A stretch of 64,000 nt of DNA from Gordionus sp. m RMFG-2023 (taxonomy: Eukaryota; Nematomorpha; Gordioida; Chordodea; Parachordodidae): the NCBI RefSeq assembly GCF_954871325.1, contig NC_088776.1, positions 15,438,052 through 15,502,051 of the forward strand. Reading direction: 5' to 3'. Of this stretch, positions 1 to 13,561 are shown piece by piece. Made by a program: the position numbers and the translations under genes. How positions within the stretch are numbered: position 1 is the stretch's first letter; each line of letters starts with the position of its first letter. Below the pieces are notes generated by a model. It had not been told where the DNA came from. It saw nothing but the letters and a program-made list of their open reading frames with translations, and searched no databases.

Positions 1-3000
1 GTTGAACTTTCGTTAAAACCAGTTGAGGTAAAATTTTAAATTGGTTTCTGGTTCCAGTTCCTATAAAATTTTAAGAGAAGAGCTGGTCCCTATATTTTTC
101 CTGGACTCGAGGTCCAAACTCAAAAAAACAAACCTGTTTAAAAATAACCACATTTGACAGCACTTATTAAAATGTAAAATAAATAAAATATAATTTTGCA
201 TTATAAGAAATTCTGAAATAAAGATATAATTTTTTAAATTTCCCACAATAATTTATGTTCTATTAATAATATTTATCAAATTTAATACCGTTTGAGTTGA
301 TTTGATATTCAATGAGGGCCAGCATGTTTGTAGCCTCGACCAGACGAGAATTCTTTAAATCATTAAAAATCGTTGACTTTGTTAAATGAAGGTCAGGAAC
401 GTTTGCTATTTTTCGCATCGATTTGTATAATTCTGAATTTATTTTGAAACTAATTTTATTAACATAATCAAAGAATGATCTTACTAAGTCATCCGAATTA
501 TATGTTCCTCACTGACAGAGTTTGGACCCTGAACTAAAAAGGGTTCTGGTTTGAGTTCTATTTATTTTTAAAAAATGTTGTTCCCTAAAATCGTGAAAAG
601 TGGGTCCTGATTTCGGTCCTTAAATTTAACGCAATTCCGAGGGTTGGCCAGGTTCTGTTTCCATACTTTGTCGCCAGAATTAGGTATTATTCATAATATT
701 CAGATTACTCATAAATATATTTGTAAAACATTCACAAATACTCAAGTAATTCCTACATATTTATATTATTTAAACATTTAAATAAGATTTATTTTTCTTT
801 CCAACATTGAATAGAAAATAATAAATAAAAAACAAAATGAAATGAAATGCAATGTAATCAGAACATGAGAAAAGTAAGAGAATAATATATGAAAAATGGC
901 TCATTTTTAAGTCATTTATTGACGAGCGATTTTTAAATTTAAAAAATCTCAACTCTCATTCCCAAGAAATGTATTTCGACATTTTATCGAGAACTTTCAA
1001 ATGACACTTAATTTACATCAGAGACCTGAAGGCCCTGATCGGGTACATGGGCCACATATTTTAATTTTTTTTAAGGGTCCGAAATCTTTTTTTAAATACC
1101 TGGATAGGGCTAAATCTGAAAATTTTTTTTAAAAAAATCCAGGCCGGACCAGGTCAATAATACAAAACCCGGACAAAGCCGATAAAAATTCTTGAATAAA
1201 AAATCCGGGCCGGGGTGTGCCAATGGTACCTCTGCAGGCCTCTGAACTTTAGGGAAAAAAACCCTATGAAAAAAACCCTGGAAATAAAACGCCTCCTCAA
1301 AAATTTCAAACAAAAATAGTATTTTTTTTAAATCAAATTTGACTCTTATAAATAACCCTTTTTGAAATTCTCACATATAACATAGGATTTATTCAACGAG
1401 ATCTTAGTCGAAGAGTGGTGGGGAATTATTAGGAATGCTTTATCATAATAATATATGGGGGGGGGGGGGGGGTAGTGTAAGAAGGGGGAGGGGGTAGAGC
1501 ACAGGCCTGATTCTATTATCCCTTCCAAAAAAAATTTTTTGTAACTGTCCCCAAAATTTTTCAAATGTTTTTAAACCACTATCTGTTTAAGAAGTATTTA
1601 TTCATTTTTACTGAAATACCTAATAGCGCCAACGCACCTCATATTGTAATGAGGAAAGAGAAAATATAAATGTAGTTAATTTGGTGGAAGAATGAAAATG
1701 ATAAAGATGCCAAGATTGACAAAAAGGGAAATGAGCCTGAGCTTGCAAAAATAAAATGGATAGGTAAGATTTTAAAATTATTCTTATTGCAAATATTACA
1801 ACTGATTTAAAACAGGTAGACAAGATCTAGACAACGCAATTTTTGTCAAAATTCTTATAGGTCCGCCTAAAATAATTGTTGTAATTGAATTTACAAAATA
1901 CCCTAACAACTACCTAACTTATACATGGATAAATTTTTTAATTATTTTATACTTTTTTCTCAAGATTGATTCTAATAAAAGTGATTTTATCGCCAAAGCC
2001 CCAACCCTGGGGCTTGTAGATTCAATTATTTAAGTCTTCCATATGACAATTAATATTATTATTCCATTATTTTAATGGATAATGTTTTATTGATATAAAT
2101 ATACCATTTAGATAAAAATAATTCATATAAAAATGAGAAAATGTGACATTATTTGAATTGTAAAAAATGTGTAAAATTTTTAATATAGATTTGATTTAAG
2201 TATATAATAGTGGCCAATAAATACTTATTTTATATTATTATATATATTCTATTTGTAAGCATAATTTGATTTATTTGACTAGCCCTGATTCTACTAGTCC
2301 CTAGTTACTAATATAATTAATACCTTTTAAAAATATATTTAAGCATGATATATGATTATTAAACTTTCGGAAATGCGAAAAGAAGGTTTTACATTTCATA
2401 TAATGTCAAATTTATTATTTTTATACTCTCCAAATTTTAATGCCACCTAATATTGAGGTGTAAAACATTTTGATTTTTATCTAACATTTTATCATAAAAA
2501 AATCTAAATAGTTGAGGGGTGTAAAATATTCTTCCCATCAAATATATATAATACAATGCAATGCTACTACATAATTAAATTTGAAATTCCAAACATGTCT
2601 GGTTTTTAAATAAAATCCGCTGAACGCACAAACCACTTGTGCCGATAAGCTCTGGTCTACCCTATCACAAATAAGCCAACATCTAGGGTGTTAAAAAGCC
2701 CGATTTGCGATTTTTTAAAAAATGATTAGATCAAAATTATAAACTAAATAATATTATGTAAGTCTGGAGATTTTTCTCATAGATGGAAAAAAACTTTTAC
2801 TACTAATAATGGAAGAAGATTTTCTTTAAAGTTTTATAAAACGTATAGATTGAATAATTAATTGAATCTTATGAAGTTTTTTGCCTTCCTTGTAATATCT
2901 ATAAAAAGAATAGTGAATCAAATCTATACCAAAACGTGTTTTACCAACTGGAAGAATGTTCTTGTATACAAAGGCCTTGATAAACATTATAATTGCAGAA

Positions 3001-4252
3001 TAATAGAAGAGGATCATAAAACTAAAAGATTTTTCCAATTTTTTGTATAAGCTAATTAGCAAATTTAAAACAAGATAGCTATTTTAATTTTTTAGACATA
3101 AAAAAATTAAAACCTTTATTGGCAACCAATATTACTGAAGAGGGATTAGTAATTAAAATTGAGATTGTTAAAATTATTTGTTAAAAGTTTAGAAAATTAT
3201 AAAGATTGTGTTACATAAGATTTTGTCAAATTTCTATACCCATATAAAAATGTATTTCCAAATGTTTCAAATATTTTGTAACAGTTTAGATATCCACATC
3301 GAATTCTAAGTCAACTTTTCACCGTTAAGGAGAATTATTTAAATCAGATAAACGTTCGAGTAGTGATATAAAAAAGGGTAACTTGGTTTTTAGGGCATGG
3401 AAAAAACATAACCGATTAATTTTGGAAATATTTTCAAGGTATTTAAAAATACAACTCAACCAAAATTATATTGTTAATACTTTATTTTTGTTAGTTTTAC
3501 ACTCTCAATCATTGTATCGTAAAAAAATTAGCTTATTAACAAATTATATTTATATAATATTTTTTTTTCTAAAATACTAATTTGTCTATACCTTATAAAG
3601 ATAAGGGTGTCCATTATAATGCAAATAAAAATATGGCTATAAAGGTCTTAAGTAAATTATATAAACATGGATCCGGGATTCAGATTTTTCATATAAATTT
3701 TTAAAAAATAAACAAATAGTGGATTAAAAAAATTGTCCGAGTAGGCATAAATAATATATTTTGGCCAAAATAAGGCGAAAAATTATTTTATAGAAATTAA
3801 TATCTGATTGATAACCAGCTATTAATTGATTATTTATTTATTTTTTATGAAGGAATGAAAGATAAGGTGTGTAAATTTTTTTTGTTTTAAAACCTGGGTT
3901 TTTATTGAGAGCTAAATTGATTATCAACCCCGAATATTTTTTGCACATCTCAAACTCCGTCAAATTGTAATGGCAAAGTGCCATGTTGTACAAAATGGCT
4001 AAATCATATTTTTAATATATTAAATATTATGTTGAAAATTAAATCCTCGATATTTCGATGTTTACATGTTTTATAAAAAAAAATAATCTTAAAAATACTT
4101 CTAAATTAGTTATTGATTTTTTAAAGAAAAAAAACTAATCTCATAATGGCAGAATGTTCAAATTCAAGTTCAACAGGTAAAATATTTTATCAGGACTAAA
4201 TACAAAGTATTGAGGTCCCTGGTTATAAATATATTTTAAAAAAGTAAATGTT
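1..4252. other. Gene-free AT-rich flank with decayed repeats
   Basis: No convincing coding exon was found on either strand. Open frames here are short and of low-complexity composition. The stretch around 1030-1260 is richer in GC and carries repeated CCGGGCC-like words that recur near 29,630-29,730, so it is probably an old interspersed repeat. A run of about 16 G lies near 1457-1472 and another of about 10 G near 4552-4561; similar runs occur at hAT ends elsewhere in the window. Nothing else can be supported. Confidence 0.5.
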
Positions 4253-7200
4253 TTAGTTACATGGTACATCTAATCCAGTATAATTGAAAAATGGGTTTGA
4301 ATGAGTTGACGAATGACTGGATGTCAATGAATATTTACCAGGTTTAGAAGGGGAAGAACGTTGTTTTTTCAAATTCTTCAAAATTTTCTTGAAACACTCC
4401 AACGCCTTGCGGTATTTAGATTTCTATAATTTTCGTAAGAAAGCACAAGTATAAATAAAATTAATGAAAATGTGAGAGGACGGGCAGGTTAAAGCAATTT
4501 TGTAAAATAAATAGCTAAATGTGTAAATAATTTTTTCAAACCCCATTGATGGGGGGGGGGGTTAAGTTAAATCTACTTAATGCAGGTATCTGCCCTAACT
4601 CCATATGACAGATAATTTAATTTTGGATCTGATCCTTTATTTACAGGGCTCAAATTTAGAGCACAAGATCCGTGCCCGGCCCAACTAATTTATTTGAGTG
4701 AGGCGAGAACATATCAGTTAAAATCCGACAAATCTGAGTTAGTCGTGCAGAACTCTACTGGAACAAATAATTCAATTAATAAATCATTTAAATGATGCAT
4801 AAAAAATAATTTAAGCTTCCTTATACGTGAACTGCAGTTCATTTATGGTTACCTCTTAGAGGTTACCATTCTACAGTTTAATTTTATTTTTTTTCTATAA
4901 ATGAATGATTATGAAATTTCTAGGAATGTACCGATATTTTTACCGGATCGGATCGAGCCGATATTTTACACATTTTAAAATATCAGTTATCAGCCAATAT
5001 TATAAAATTTTCCGATCCGATAAAAAATGGCGTAAAAATAAAATATTATAAAATTTTTAAAAAAGGTTATATATAAAATCATTTATTTTTATAAATAAAA
5101 TCGAAATCCATTTTTATGTTTATTTTTTTAATAATATTAATTAATTAATTAACATTCTGCCATATTGTTATTTTTTGCGCATTCTGTTTATAAAAGTGTG
5201 CGATAATCTTTTCCGAATCTGTTTTTAGTGAAGCTGGTGATACTGACAGTCTGAGTTGCTATCGTCGCAGGCTGACCTCTGATAAATTGGAAATTTTGGT
5301 ATTTCTAAAAAGAAATCTTCGATATATTAATGTTAAATATTATTTTAAATATTTATTACAAATTTCATAATATATTTACTTATTATGTATATAGATTGAT
5401 GTTATTACTTATTATATAAAAGTAATTTAACAATAAAAATATTTTATATCCTTTTAGAATTGCAATTGAATTGAATATAAACTATAACTCATCATTATAA
5501 TATATTTAAATGACATAAGTTATGGTATAGTTAGATGTTATACTAATAAAAATTATATTAAAAATTAAAACTACTGGCATCTTTACAGAATACAAAATTA
5601 GATATGATATCGGATCGGTAATCGGCCGATATCAATTTAATATCGGGAATATCGGATTTCAAAAAGTGGTATCGGTACACCTCTAGAAATTTCAGTTTTG
5701 AAATATTATGGTTCCTAAATAAAAAAAAAGTATACTTGATAAAAGACACAACCCATAATGGCGTATTTTAGTTCGGGAATCATGACATTAAATTCATCCT
5801 TAGACTCGCCTTGAGAAGGATAATTGATTGATACTAAGCGTTTCAGATAATTTTCGCAACCTTCCAAGTCATTTAGGTAGAACTTTAGACAGGTTATTAA
5901 CTCATAGAGCTATCATTTGATTTTCATATCATATTTCGTAATAAATAGATAAACATCATTGAATTATCAAAGTTATTGCTTAAATTTAAATTTATCACAT
6001 ACCATTAAAATAGGGAATAAAATAAATTAATTGCGTGTTCTTCTTTATATGCATTTTTATAAAATTCATCAAGAGGGACTTGAGCCAATTTCAAAATACT
6101 AAATAAACTATCCAATTGTTTTTTAAGTTATACCTTTTGATCCTGATTCCATACCCTGATCTTAACACACGTCAATTAATTTTTACTCTATAATTAAAAA
6201 AATTTATAAATCACTTATCAAAATCCCCATTGGAAATTTATTCAACTATTACAAAATTCATATTGTAATTAAGGTTGAATGGTTGGAAGCATTACCAAAT
6301 CGTATGATCAGCAATAGGTCACTGAACTGGATGTGACATCATAATTACATATACATAACATGCTCTTCTTAATTGACATATATTTGGTCAAGGGACTGAT
6401 ATACAAAATATGCAGCAACTAATTCAATAATTAGTCTGTCTTATGAGGGTATAAATATCAAATATCATGAGGCCTGTTAATTTATTATCAGTTAATGGCC
6501 TGAGGCCAGGAGTAAATTTTACTATTTTGGTTTTTAGGTAAATCCTAAATTTGAAACCTCATACATATTTTTTTTTCCAAAAAATGTTAAATCAAATTTA
6601 GTTGATATTGACAAATGTCAAAATAAAAATAATGAATACTCGAAATTAACTCATTATGTTTTTTAAACCAATCATTATCTCTTTCCTTGAACACGTTGTT
6701 TATGTAGCTTACATAAAATGATTGATAGGAATAAAATTTTCATACATTCCTCTATATTTTAATTCTATCTCTATCAAATATGGAGGATTAATTTTCTAAA
6801 AAATTTAAACTGATGGGGCATAGAACAGCTAACTGCCATCCTAATTATATTCATCATATCCCATGATTTTGGCCTATCTGAAAATTTCAAAAACAAATAA
6901 TTTGAAATTGGAGGTAGAGTTAAGTAATCTTGGCCAGTGTTGGTAGCGGTAGCTTTAGTGAGCTACTTTTTTTAGAAAATAGCGATAGCGGTAGCTCGCT
7001 ACTAATTTACTACTTCGCTACTTTCAATTTTACATAATATACATCTAAAATTATAATCCTTTTATTTAATTTAATTTTGAAATCGAAATTCATTATAAAT
7101 CTAGTTATTAAAAATGTGTGAGATTGTTGAAGATAGCAAAATTTCTTGAAAAATGAGAAAAATATAAATTATCCTTTCCGAAAATTCAAAAAATACTTTT

Positions 7201-10200
7201 ATCTTGAAGAAAAAATTACTACTGGATATCGGTTTCGATGCAAGATGTGTTGCAAAATTTTATCCTCAAATCATACAGGCTTTAATTTGAAAAAACATTT
7301 AAAGGTAATATATTAAACAAATTTAATATCAATGTGTAGGCTAATCCTTAATTTTTTAAATAAATTTAAATCAAAGACCAATCATTTTTTTTATATATTC
7401 AAAAATTATATCTAAATTATTTAAAACATTTTAAAATAGTTATTTTAATCATTTTTATGTACTTATCTCCTACATAATTTTTATTCTAAGTATTACTGTT
7501 ATAATTTTAGACTGTTCACACCTCAAATTATAAAGAGATTGAAAAATATCTCAAAAGTTTTGGGGTAATGGAAGAAGATACATCCACTTCCAAATCAAAT
7601 TTAATTCAAAGAAAATTAAGCAATTTGGATTCATCTACACCAGGTGTATCTCAAAAATTGGCTGACAAAGTCATAATGAACTTTATAATAGATACTGTTC
7701 AACCATATCCTTGGTGGATAATGGTTCTTTTATAAAGAGGATAAACACTTTTTCTCCACATACCAAGATATTTTGCCAGCAGACATTGATGGCAAGAATT
7801 TTGGATAGCTTTAAAGAAATGAAAGAATCTTTAATATTAAATCTATCAGTTGTCTCCTACATCTGTACAACAGCAGATTGCTGGATGCACAATAGAAGGT
7901 AAAAATGTTTATTTTCTGATTTATAATATGATATTCATATTTTTAGAGCTTATTTAGGAGTGGCCACACATTGGATTGATCCAAAATCTAAAACGAAAAT
8001 CTGCAGCATTAGCTCTAAAAAGAATAATTGGCTGTCAGACTTATGACACTCTAGCAAATACAGGATTTAAATTTATTATAATTTTTTTATAATATGATAT
8101 AAATATAGAGGCCAGGTTACCTTAGTCTATATATAGTCTTTGGGGAAGATAATAACAATACTTGTAATATTCATGACAATAATATTGAAGATGGGTAACA
8201 ATTAAAGGAAGATTATGATGAAATAATGGAGTTTGAGATAATTGATGTTCATGACATCCTTGGTTTTAAATTATTTTATATTTAATTTTTCAGCAATATA
8301 AAATAAAATTTATAATATTATAGGATCCTCAATAAACTCTTCTATGTTACCTAGCCACCATCGTTGTTCCTGCCACAACCTAAATTTAGTTGCGACAGTG
8401 GATGCTTAAATGAAGATTTTAAGAGTATCAAGATCTGCATTTTCTAAATGCCAAGCTCTTTGGAATAAACAAAATAAGTCATCTAAGATGTCTGATATTT
8501 TCAAAAAAAAATTAGTACATTTATTGACACCAAACACTACAAGATGGAATAGTGTTTACAATGCTATAAAACTTTTAGCATTGTTTCTAGATGAGAAAAA
8601 AATGGAAATGAATTATATATTGGATCAAATAGGAATACAGTATTTTAATGTGGAGGAGCATACTTTTATTAAAGAATATACTGAAGTATTTTTAATTAAT
8701 AAATAATTTTATATTATATTTAACCATTTTAATTTTTTAGGTTATGCAATATGTTGCTGCCTCACTTAAAATCTTGGAAGGGCAAGATAATATGAGGATG
8801 GGATATTATGTTTCCACACTGAGTATATTAACTACCAAGCTCAAAAGAATCAATAATCTAAAATTTTGCCAACCACTGGTAGAGTCTATGCTAAAAGGCA
8901 TTGAGAAAAGGTCAAAACTTTATCTTTATTTTATATTATACAATTATATAAAATGAATGATTTATTGCTTGATAAGCCATAATTTAAATTGGCTTAATTT
9001 ACAACACAATCTATAATATTAATATATAGTATTAATATAAAATTCAAAATTAATATATTATTATTACCTTGTGTATAATAATTATATTTTTAAAATCTTT
9101 ATTTACCATAATTCAATGCTATTTTAATAATTTTTTATAAATGAATTTAAATCTCAGATAAATTTAAATTTTGAAAATTAAAAAGGTATTCTTCTTTTTT
9201 TATAATAAATACAATCGCTTTATATAAATTAGATTTCCAGATCTGTATGATGATGATAATGTAATAGCTGCTATCGTTCATCTAGTTTCAAGTTAAACTG
9301 GCCATACATTAATTTGACTGAATCTAAATGGCAACTTGATAGGCTGATGGTAACGTTAAAAAATGCCATGCCTAACCACGATACTAATACTATAGCAAGA
9401 TTGAAACCGCGGCCTTCCATATACGATTTTTTTGAAATAAATAATAATATTATTGAACCTCTATATGCTTTTTTTTAAATCTAAAAATACTCATTTAAAT
9501 ATTTTTGATGATTTTTTTCATATAAAGTGTGTTTATTAAATTTCATACTGCGTTGCCCTCAAGTGCTAGTGCTGAATGATTATTTAGTATGGCAAAGCTT
9601 ATACTTTCTGATCGTCGCTCTAGACTTGGGGATTTTATTTGTGGAAATGAAGTCATGTAAAAAATATATTTTAAAAAAATCAAAATAGCGTAAAAAGTAT
9701 ACTTTTGTATAAAAGTAGCTAATAGTGCCCTACTCATTTGAAAACGGTTTAACAACACTGATTTTGGCGATAGCTTTTTTTAAAACTCTACAGATAACAT
9801 TTGGTTTAATGTATTTAATTATTTTTATTGTTACTATTATATCATTTATTTATCTTCACAGTCATGACTATCATTTTCATCATTAATACACTCAAGAAAA
9901 ACATAGTTTGAGATTTATCTAATTGTAAAAGCAGATAGGGAAGATCTCTAAATAAGCTGGTCCAGCCTGAAACTTAAATTTTTTGAAAGGTTTTTAGAAC
10001 CAGCTTGCCTGGTTAGTAGAATATTTCTGCATAGTTGCTTAATACCATAAATTTGCTTAATTGTAAGCTTTAAAAAAATTTGCAAACTTCTGGTCTGCAA
10101 AAATATTCTTCCCAATTTGCCCTACTTAGCCTAAAAACTCTTTGCCTGGCAAGCTAATATGTCATGTTGACCTGTGGAACAAATAAAAAATAAATGGAAA

Positions 10201-11237
10201 AACTTCAAATTTATTTTATTCTTAAATATTAAATACAACGTTTACTCACAATTTTCCCACTTTTGTTATGTTACATTAAAAAATGTATTTTGCTAATGAC
10301 CCTAGAAAATTAAGAGCAAAAACATTAAAGGAATTTATAATATAATAATAAAATTTATTATCCTTTTTATAAAGGAATGATTTCAGCAATCATTTGATAA
10401 AACCTCTAGGAAGAAAATTTTTTTTGATCAAGCAACACCATAATTTAAAAAAACACCAAAAAAATCAATATTCCACATTTCCACCCAACTCAATAATTTA
10501 AAAAAATTTTACCATAATATTTGTTTTTTAATATGATATAAGAAATGATAAAAAAAATTGTAGAAAAGCATGATTTAATTTAAAATTATAAAAGTATTTT
10601 TAAACCCTTTTTTTTATTCTAAGCCAACTCAGACCAAAAAAAATCAAAATTTCCCAATCTGATTCAACCCATTTGAGATTTGCAGACCTCTACAAGAGAA
10701 ACTTATTAATGATTTAGAAAATTAACTCTTTTATACATTATTAAAATTAGATATCACAATCAGACCTACCAAATAAAGATGGTGCATGAATCTTATTTTT
10801 GGATAATAGGTATAAATTAACAATAAATGCACTATTCTGACTTTATAAAATATTTAAAATAATCTACAAAAAATAATGATTACTTTCACATAATATAGGT
10901 TGTTTGAATCTAATTTAGAAGAAAGTCCCATATACAAAACTCGTTCTGCTTTATTTAATTCCCCTATTTTATAATAGGATAAAGACTCAAAATATAAATT
11001 TTTGCAATAATCATTGAGGTTATATTTTAATGATGTTTTTCTTAATCTTCCATATAATATTCCGGAATCAATATAGTCTTGATTACAAAAAAAACAATAA
11101 GCCAGAATTTTTGTTATATCCATCTTCTAATTAAACAATCAAATTATAGTTAGATTATATCTTACTTTTTTTTTGTCATTATAATAAACACTACTCTTAA
11201 CATAATCAATTGCCTCTTGATATTTGTTTGAATGTAT
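4253..11237 (-). CDS. Tetratricopeptide-repeat protein gene, C-terminal part, interrupted by transposons
   Basis: Minus-strand exons with matching phases are: 11237-11166, 11126-10884 and 10836-10770, separated by 39- and 47-base introns; 6877-6713, whose start phase fits the end at 10770; 5909-5736; and the last exon 4423-4253, ending in TAA. A further exon-like block lies at about 6098-6003. TPR-like helix pairs are visible, for example YYKIGELNKAERVLYMGL in the second exon, and YAIMGCVFYQ joining KSKYRKALECFKKIL across the last junction. The C-terminal tail is Ser/Thr-rich. The exact family is not recognised; an APC/C, intraflagellar-transport or CNOT10-type scaffold is possible. A complete hAT element fills the intron between 10770 and 6877, and a small hAT derivative fills the last intron. 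The exons at 6877-6713 and 6098-6003 each need one extra or missing base, near T runs, to stay open, so this is either a decaying gene or an assembly error. The 5' end was not found. Confidence 0.6.
4921..5685 (+). mobile_element. Small non-autonomous hAT derivative in an intron
   Basis: The ends are inverted: TAGGAATGTACCGATA on the left, and the complement of TAGAGGTGTACCGATA on the right. They are flanked by an exact 8-base duplication, GAAATTTC, at 4913-4920 and 5686-5693, which is the hAT signature. The interior repeats words such as ATCGGATCGG near both ends. Around 5228-5330 a plus-strand frame reads RRRLTSDKLEILVFLKRNL, the conserved C-terminal tail of hAT transposases, so this is a deletion derivative of a longer element. 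It lies in the last intron of the TPR gene. Confidence 0.85.
6935..9760 (+). mobile_element. hAT transposon with BED-type transposase remnant
   Basis: The left terminus reads CAGTGTTGGTAGCGGTAGC and the right terminus ends AACAACACTG, its inverted counterpart. The flanking 8-mers ATCTTGGC (6927-6934) and ATTTTGGC (9761-9768) match at 7 of 8 positions, as expected for an aged hAT target duplication. The 2,826-base element encodes a broken transposase on the plus strand and lies in an intron of the minus-strand TPR gene. Sub-terminal repeats built on TAGC and GTAGC are present at both ends. The element at 48007-54688 shares these terminal words. Confidence 0.88.
7230..9660 (+). pseudogene. hAT transposase (BED finger, RNase H-like core, C-terminal dimer region), broken
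   Basis: Pieces appear in order on the plus strand. A BED zinc finger lies around 7237-7302 (CKMCC, then HLK). An N-terminal stretch covers 7511-7720. Then comes ADCWMHNRR (to about 7898), followed after a roughly 46-base GT-AG intron by AYLGVATHWIDPKSK. The TRWN motif that precedes the helical insertion lies near 8540-8555, and the C-terminal signature LFSMAKLILSDRRSRLGD near 9565-9625. Frame changes and in-frame stops, including a stop just before LFSM, mean it cannot make a working protein. hAT transposases cut and paste elements through a D-D-E catalytic core with a C-terminal dimerisation surface. Confidence 0.8.
9761..10769. other. Intron sequence of the TPR gene, no exon seen
   Basis: This lies between the hAT element and the exon ending at 10770. 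No open, phase-compatible exon was found. The part around 9950-10150 contains a degenerate inverted-repeat-like unit with AAGCTGGTCCAGCC and CCAGCTTGCCTGG words. Confidence 0.4.
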
Positions 11238-12784
11238 CTATTATATATATAGTTTACTTTCTGTAATAAAATATTTACAAGTTGAAATATCTTTGCCATT
11301 GATTCAAAAATAATCGAAATTGGTAAAAAATTCGATGTTTCTAAAATTTAAAGATTGACATCATTTAACCTCAGATAGATTATTGACACTTAATAAAATG
11401 GGTCTGCCTATATAATTAATTTTGTGTTGCAACAAAATATAAAAATGTACAGTTGCTTTAGAATAGAAACCCTAATAAAATACACAAATAACATTTTTCT
11501 ATATTTGAATATCATGATTAAAAAAAATGTCAATCCCAGTAGTGTGATGCGAGGGAAACTAGTAGTCATATAACCCCCCCCCCCCGCTATTTTTTATTTT
11601 AACCCGAACTAAGCCCCTCGTCAATAATTTAATTATTTTTCAAAATTGTTAAATTTGAATATCTTTAAAATTTTTAAAATTATATTTAATTATATTTATA
11701 TATTAATTAATTATTTTTTAAATTTAAATATTAAAATATAAATTGTAGCACAAAAATATAATGAATATTATTATTCTTCTTATCTTTATTTTAATGAACC
11801 GACTCGTTAAAACATTTTATATATAATTATGAAACGTAAAATAATTTTTATAATATTTTTAATAACTTATGTGATATAGTCGATAAACTATTAGTAATAC
11901 TATGTCAATTCTTGAACTAATAAATTAAATATTATATATTTGATTATTAAATAGTAATATGTTTAAATTTTATATCACGCACTCGTTAAATTATATGTAT
12001 TTTAATATTCTAATATTTGTAAGAGATCATATGTTTGAAAATATTGTGACTTTAATATTTAATAGAAAATAGCGTCAAACTTGAAGTGAATATTTGATAT
12101 ATTTGGCTGATCTAAGCTTGCTTCCAAATGTGGATTGGACTAAGCAGAAAGAGGGAAACATTTATTGTACAGAAGCCTAAGAAGCTACTCTACCAAAAAG
12201 TTTATTGAAGATTAGGATTATTTGTATACTATCAGCAGCAAAATTCATATTTAGGCTCTCCACTACTCAAGATTCCAAATTTTTTTATAAACTATTAATC
12301 TATGGCTGAAAGACCAGAAGATTTAAATTTACCCGATAATATATTTTATCTGGATTCATATGGAATATAATGACCTGACATGATGATAAGAAAGTTAAAA
12401 CGATGTGTTTTACCCAATACGCTAAAATAAAATAATGGGAAAATCTAAAAAGAAATATAGAGACGATCAATTCTCGCTATAAAAAGAAGTGTATAGACGA
12501 TCAATTCTCGCTATAAAAAGAAGTATATAGACGATCAATTCTCGCTATGAAATCATTTAAATGAGCGAAAAGAAATACAAGAATGATGCCTAAACTAATT
12601 TTACTATCAACGCCGTTACATTTCTAACATTTTTTTTTCACTATATAGTAAGAGGATAATTTTCTAATGAGCGATTGTGTTAGCTGTTTAAAAATTGACT
12701 CAAATCAAGTCGTTTAACAACAATAGTTTGATCTTAGGACAAATTGAAATGAGATTGATATGCAATTTGAAGAAAATTTGATTG
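11238..12784. other. Intergenic or intronic AT-rich stretch with short repeats
   Basis: No supportable exon. Around 11,575 there is a run of about 13 C followed by CGCTATTTTT, resembling the C-run ends of hAT elements elsewhere in the window; no partner end was found. A tandem repeat lies at 12,441-12,551. The upstream exons of the TPR gene could lie here or beyond, but none was recognised. Confidence 0.4.
12441..12551 (+). repeat. Tandem repeat, unit about 41 bases, nearly three copies
   Basis: The unit contains GACGATCAATTCTCGCTAT followed by AAAAAGAAGT and a TATA stretch. Three consecutive copies differ by only a few bases. It is non-coding. Confidence 0.85.
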
Positions 12785-13561
12785 TGGCAAGATTGAAAAA
12801 AGCAGGGGCTTCGCTAGCCTTTACAATCTTAGGGGGCTTAACTAAAAAATATGGGGTGCTAAGCCCTTTATACCCACAATTGCGTATATTAATATATTAT
12901 ACTTTTTTAAAATTTGCAAACTCATATTTTGTCATTTTTTATATTATGCATACAAAATAAACTAGCATATAAATAATTAATACAATAAAAGACATTTCTA
13001 TAAACACTATTTTTTAATACAAAATCTATTTATTACATTGAAAAATATTTTCGATGGTTGATATAAAAAAAAATTTGCGTCTAAAGAATTACAAGTGATA
13101 AAAAATATTAATTAATTCATACATATGCCTCAATTGATAATGGTTTTTAAAAACCACATAGGGCTATATAATTATTTGCAACTTACATTGACAAAAAGTC
13201 ATGAAGCAATATAACTCTCTGTTACCATTTTAGACAATGTTTTATAGAATGGCCTAATAAGAAAAAATTAATAGGCCTTACCAAGTTAAAGAAGAGAATA
13301 TAAACGACCAGTCCAAATAATTAAACTATATGGTAGTTAGAGCTTCCTCTTATATGACATGATGGAAGCTAGATAAGTAATCGAGAAAATTATTGTGAGA
13401 TATTAAATTTCTAAAAGATTGTCTTCCATTTTTAATAATATAAAAACGACTACACTTGACCATTATTGCATATCTGAAATATGCAATCATATGCTCTCAG
13501 CAGCTATAATAATAATCTTAAATTACATAGCCACACAAATAATGGATGCTGGTTGATTTAC

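Noticed and set aside
1110..1313. Minus-strand 67-codon frame with Phe- and Pro-rich sequence
   Set aside because: It lies in a repeat whose words recur near 29,650; no splice sites or family similarity.
2826..3062. Overlapping frames of about 60-78 codons on both strands
   Set aside because: No motif, no splice context, and both strands open together as expected in AT-rich DNA with few stops by chance.
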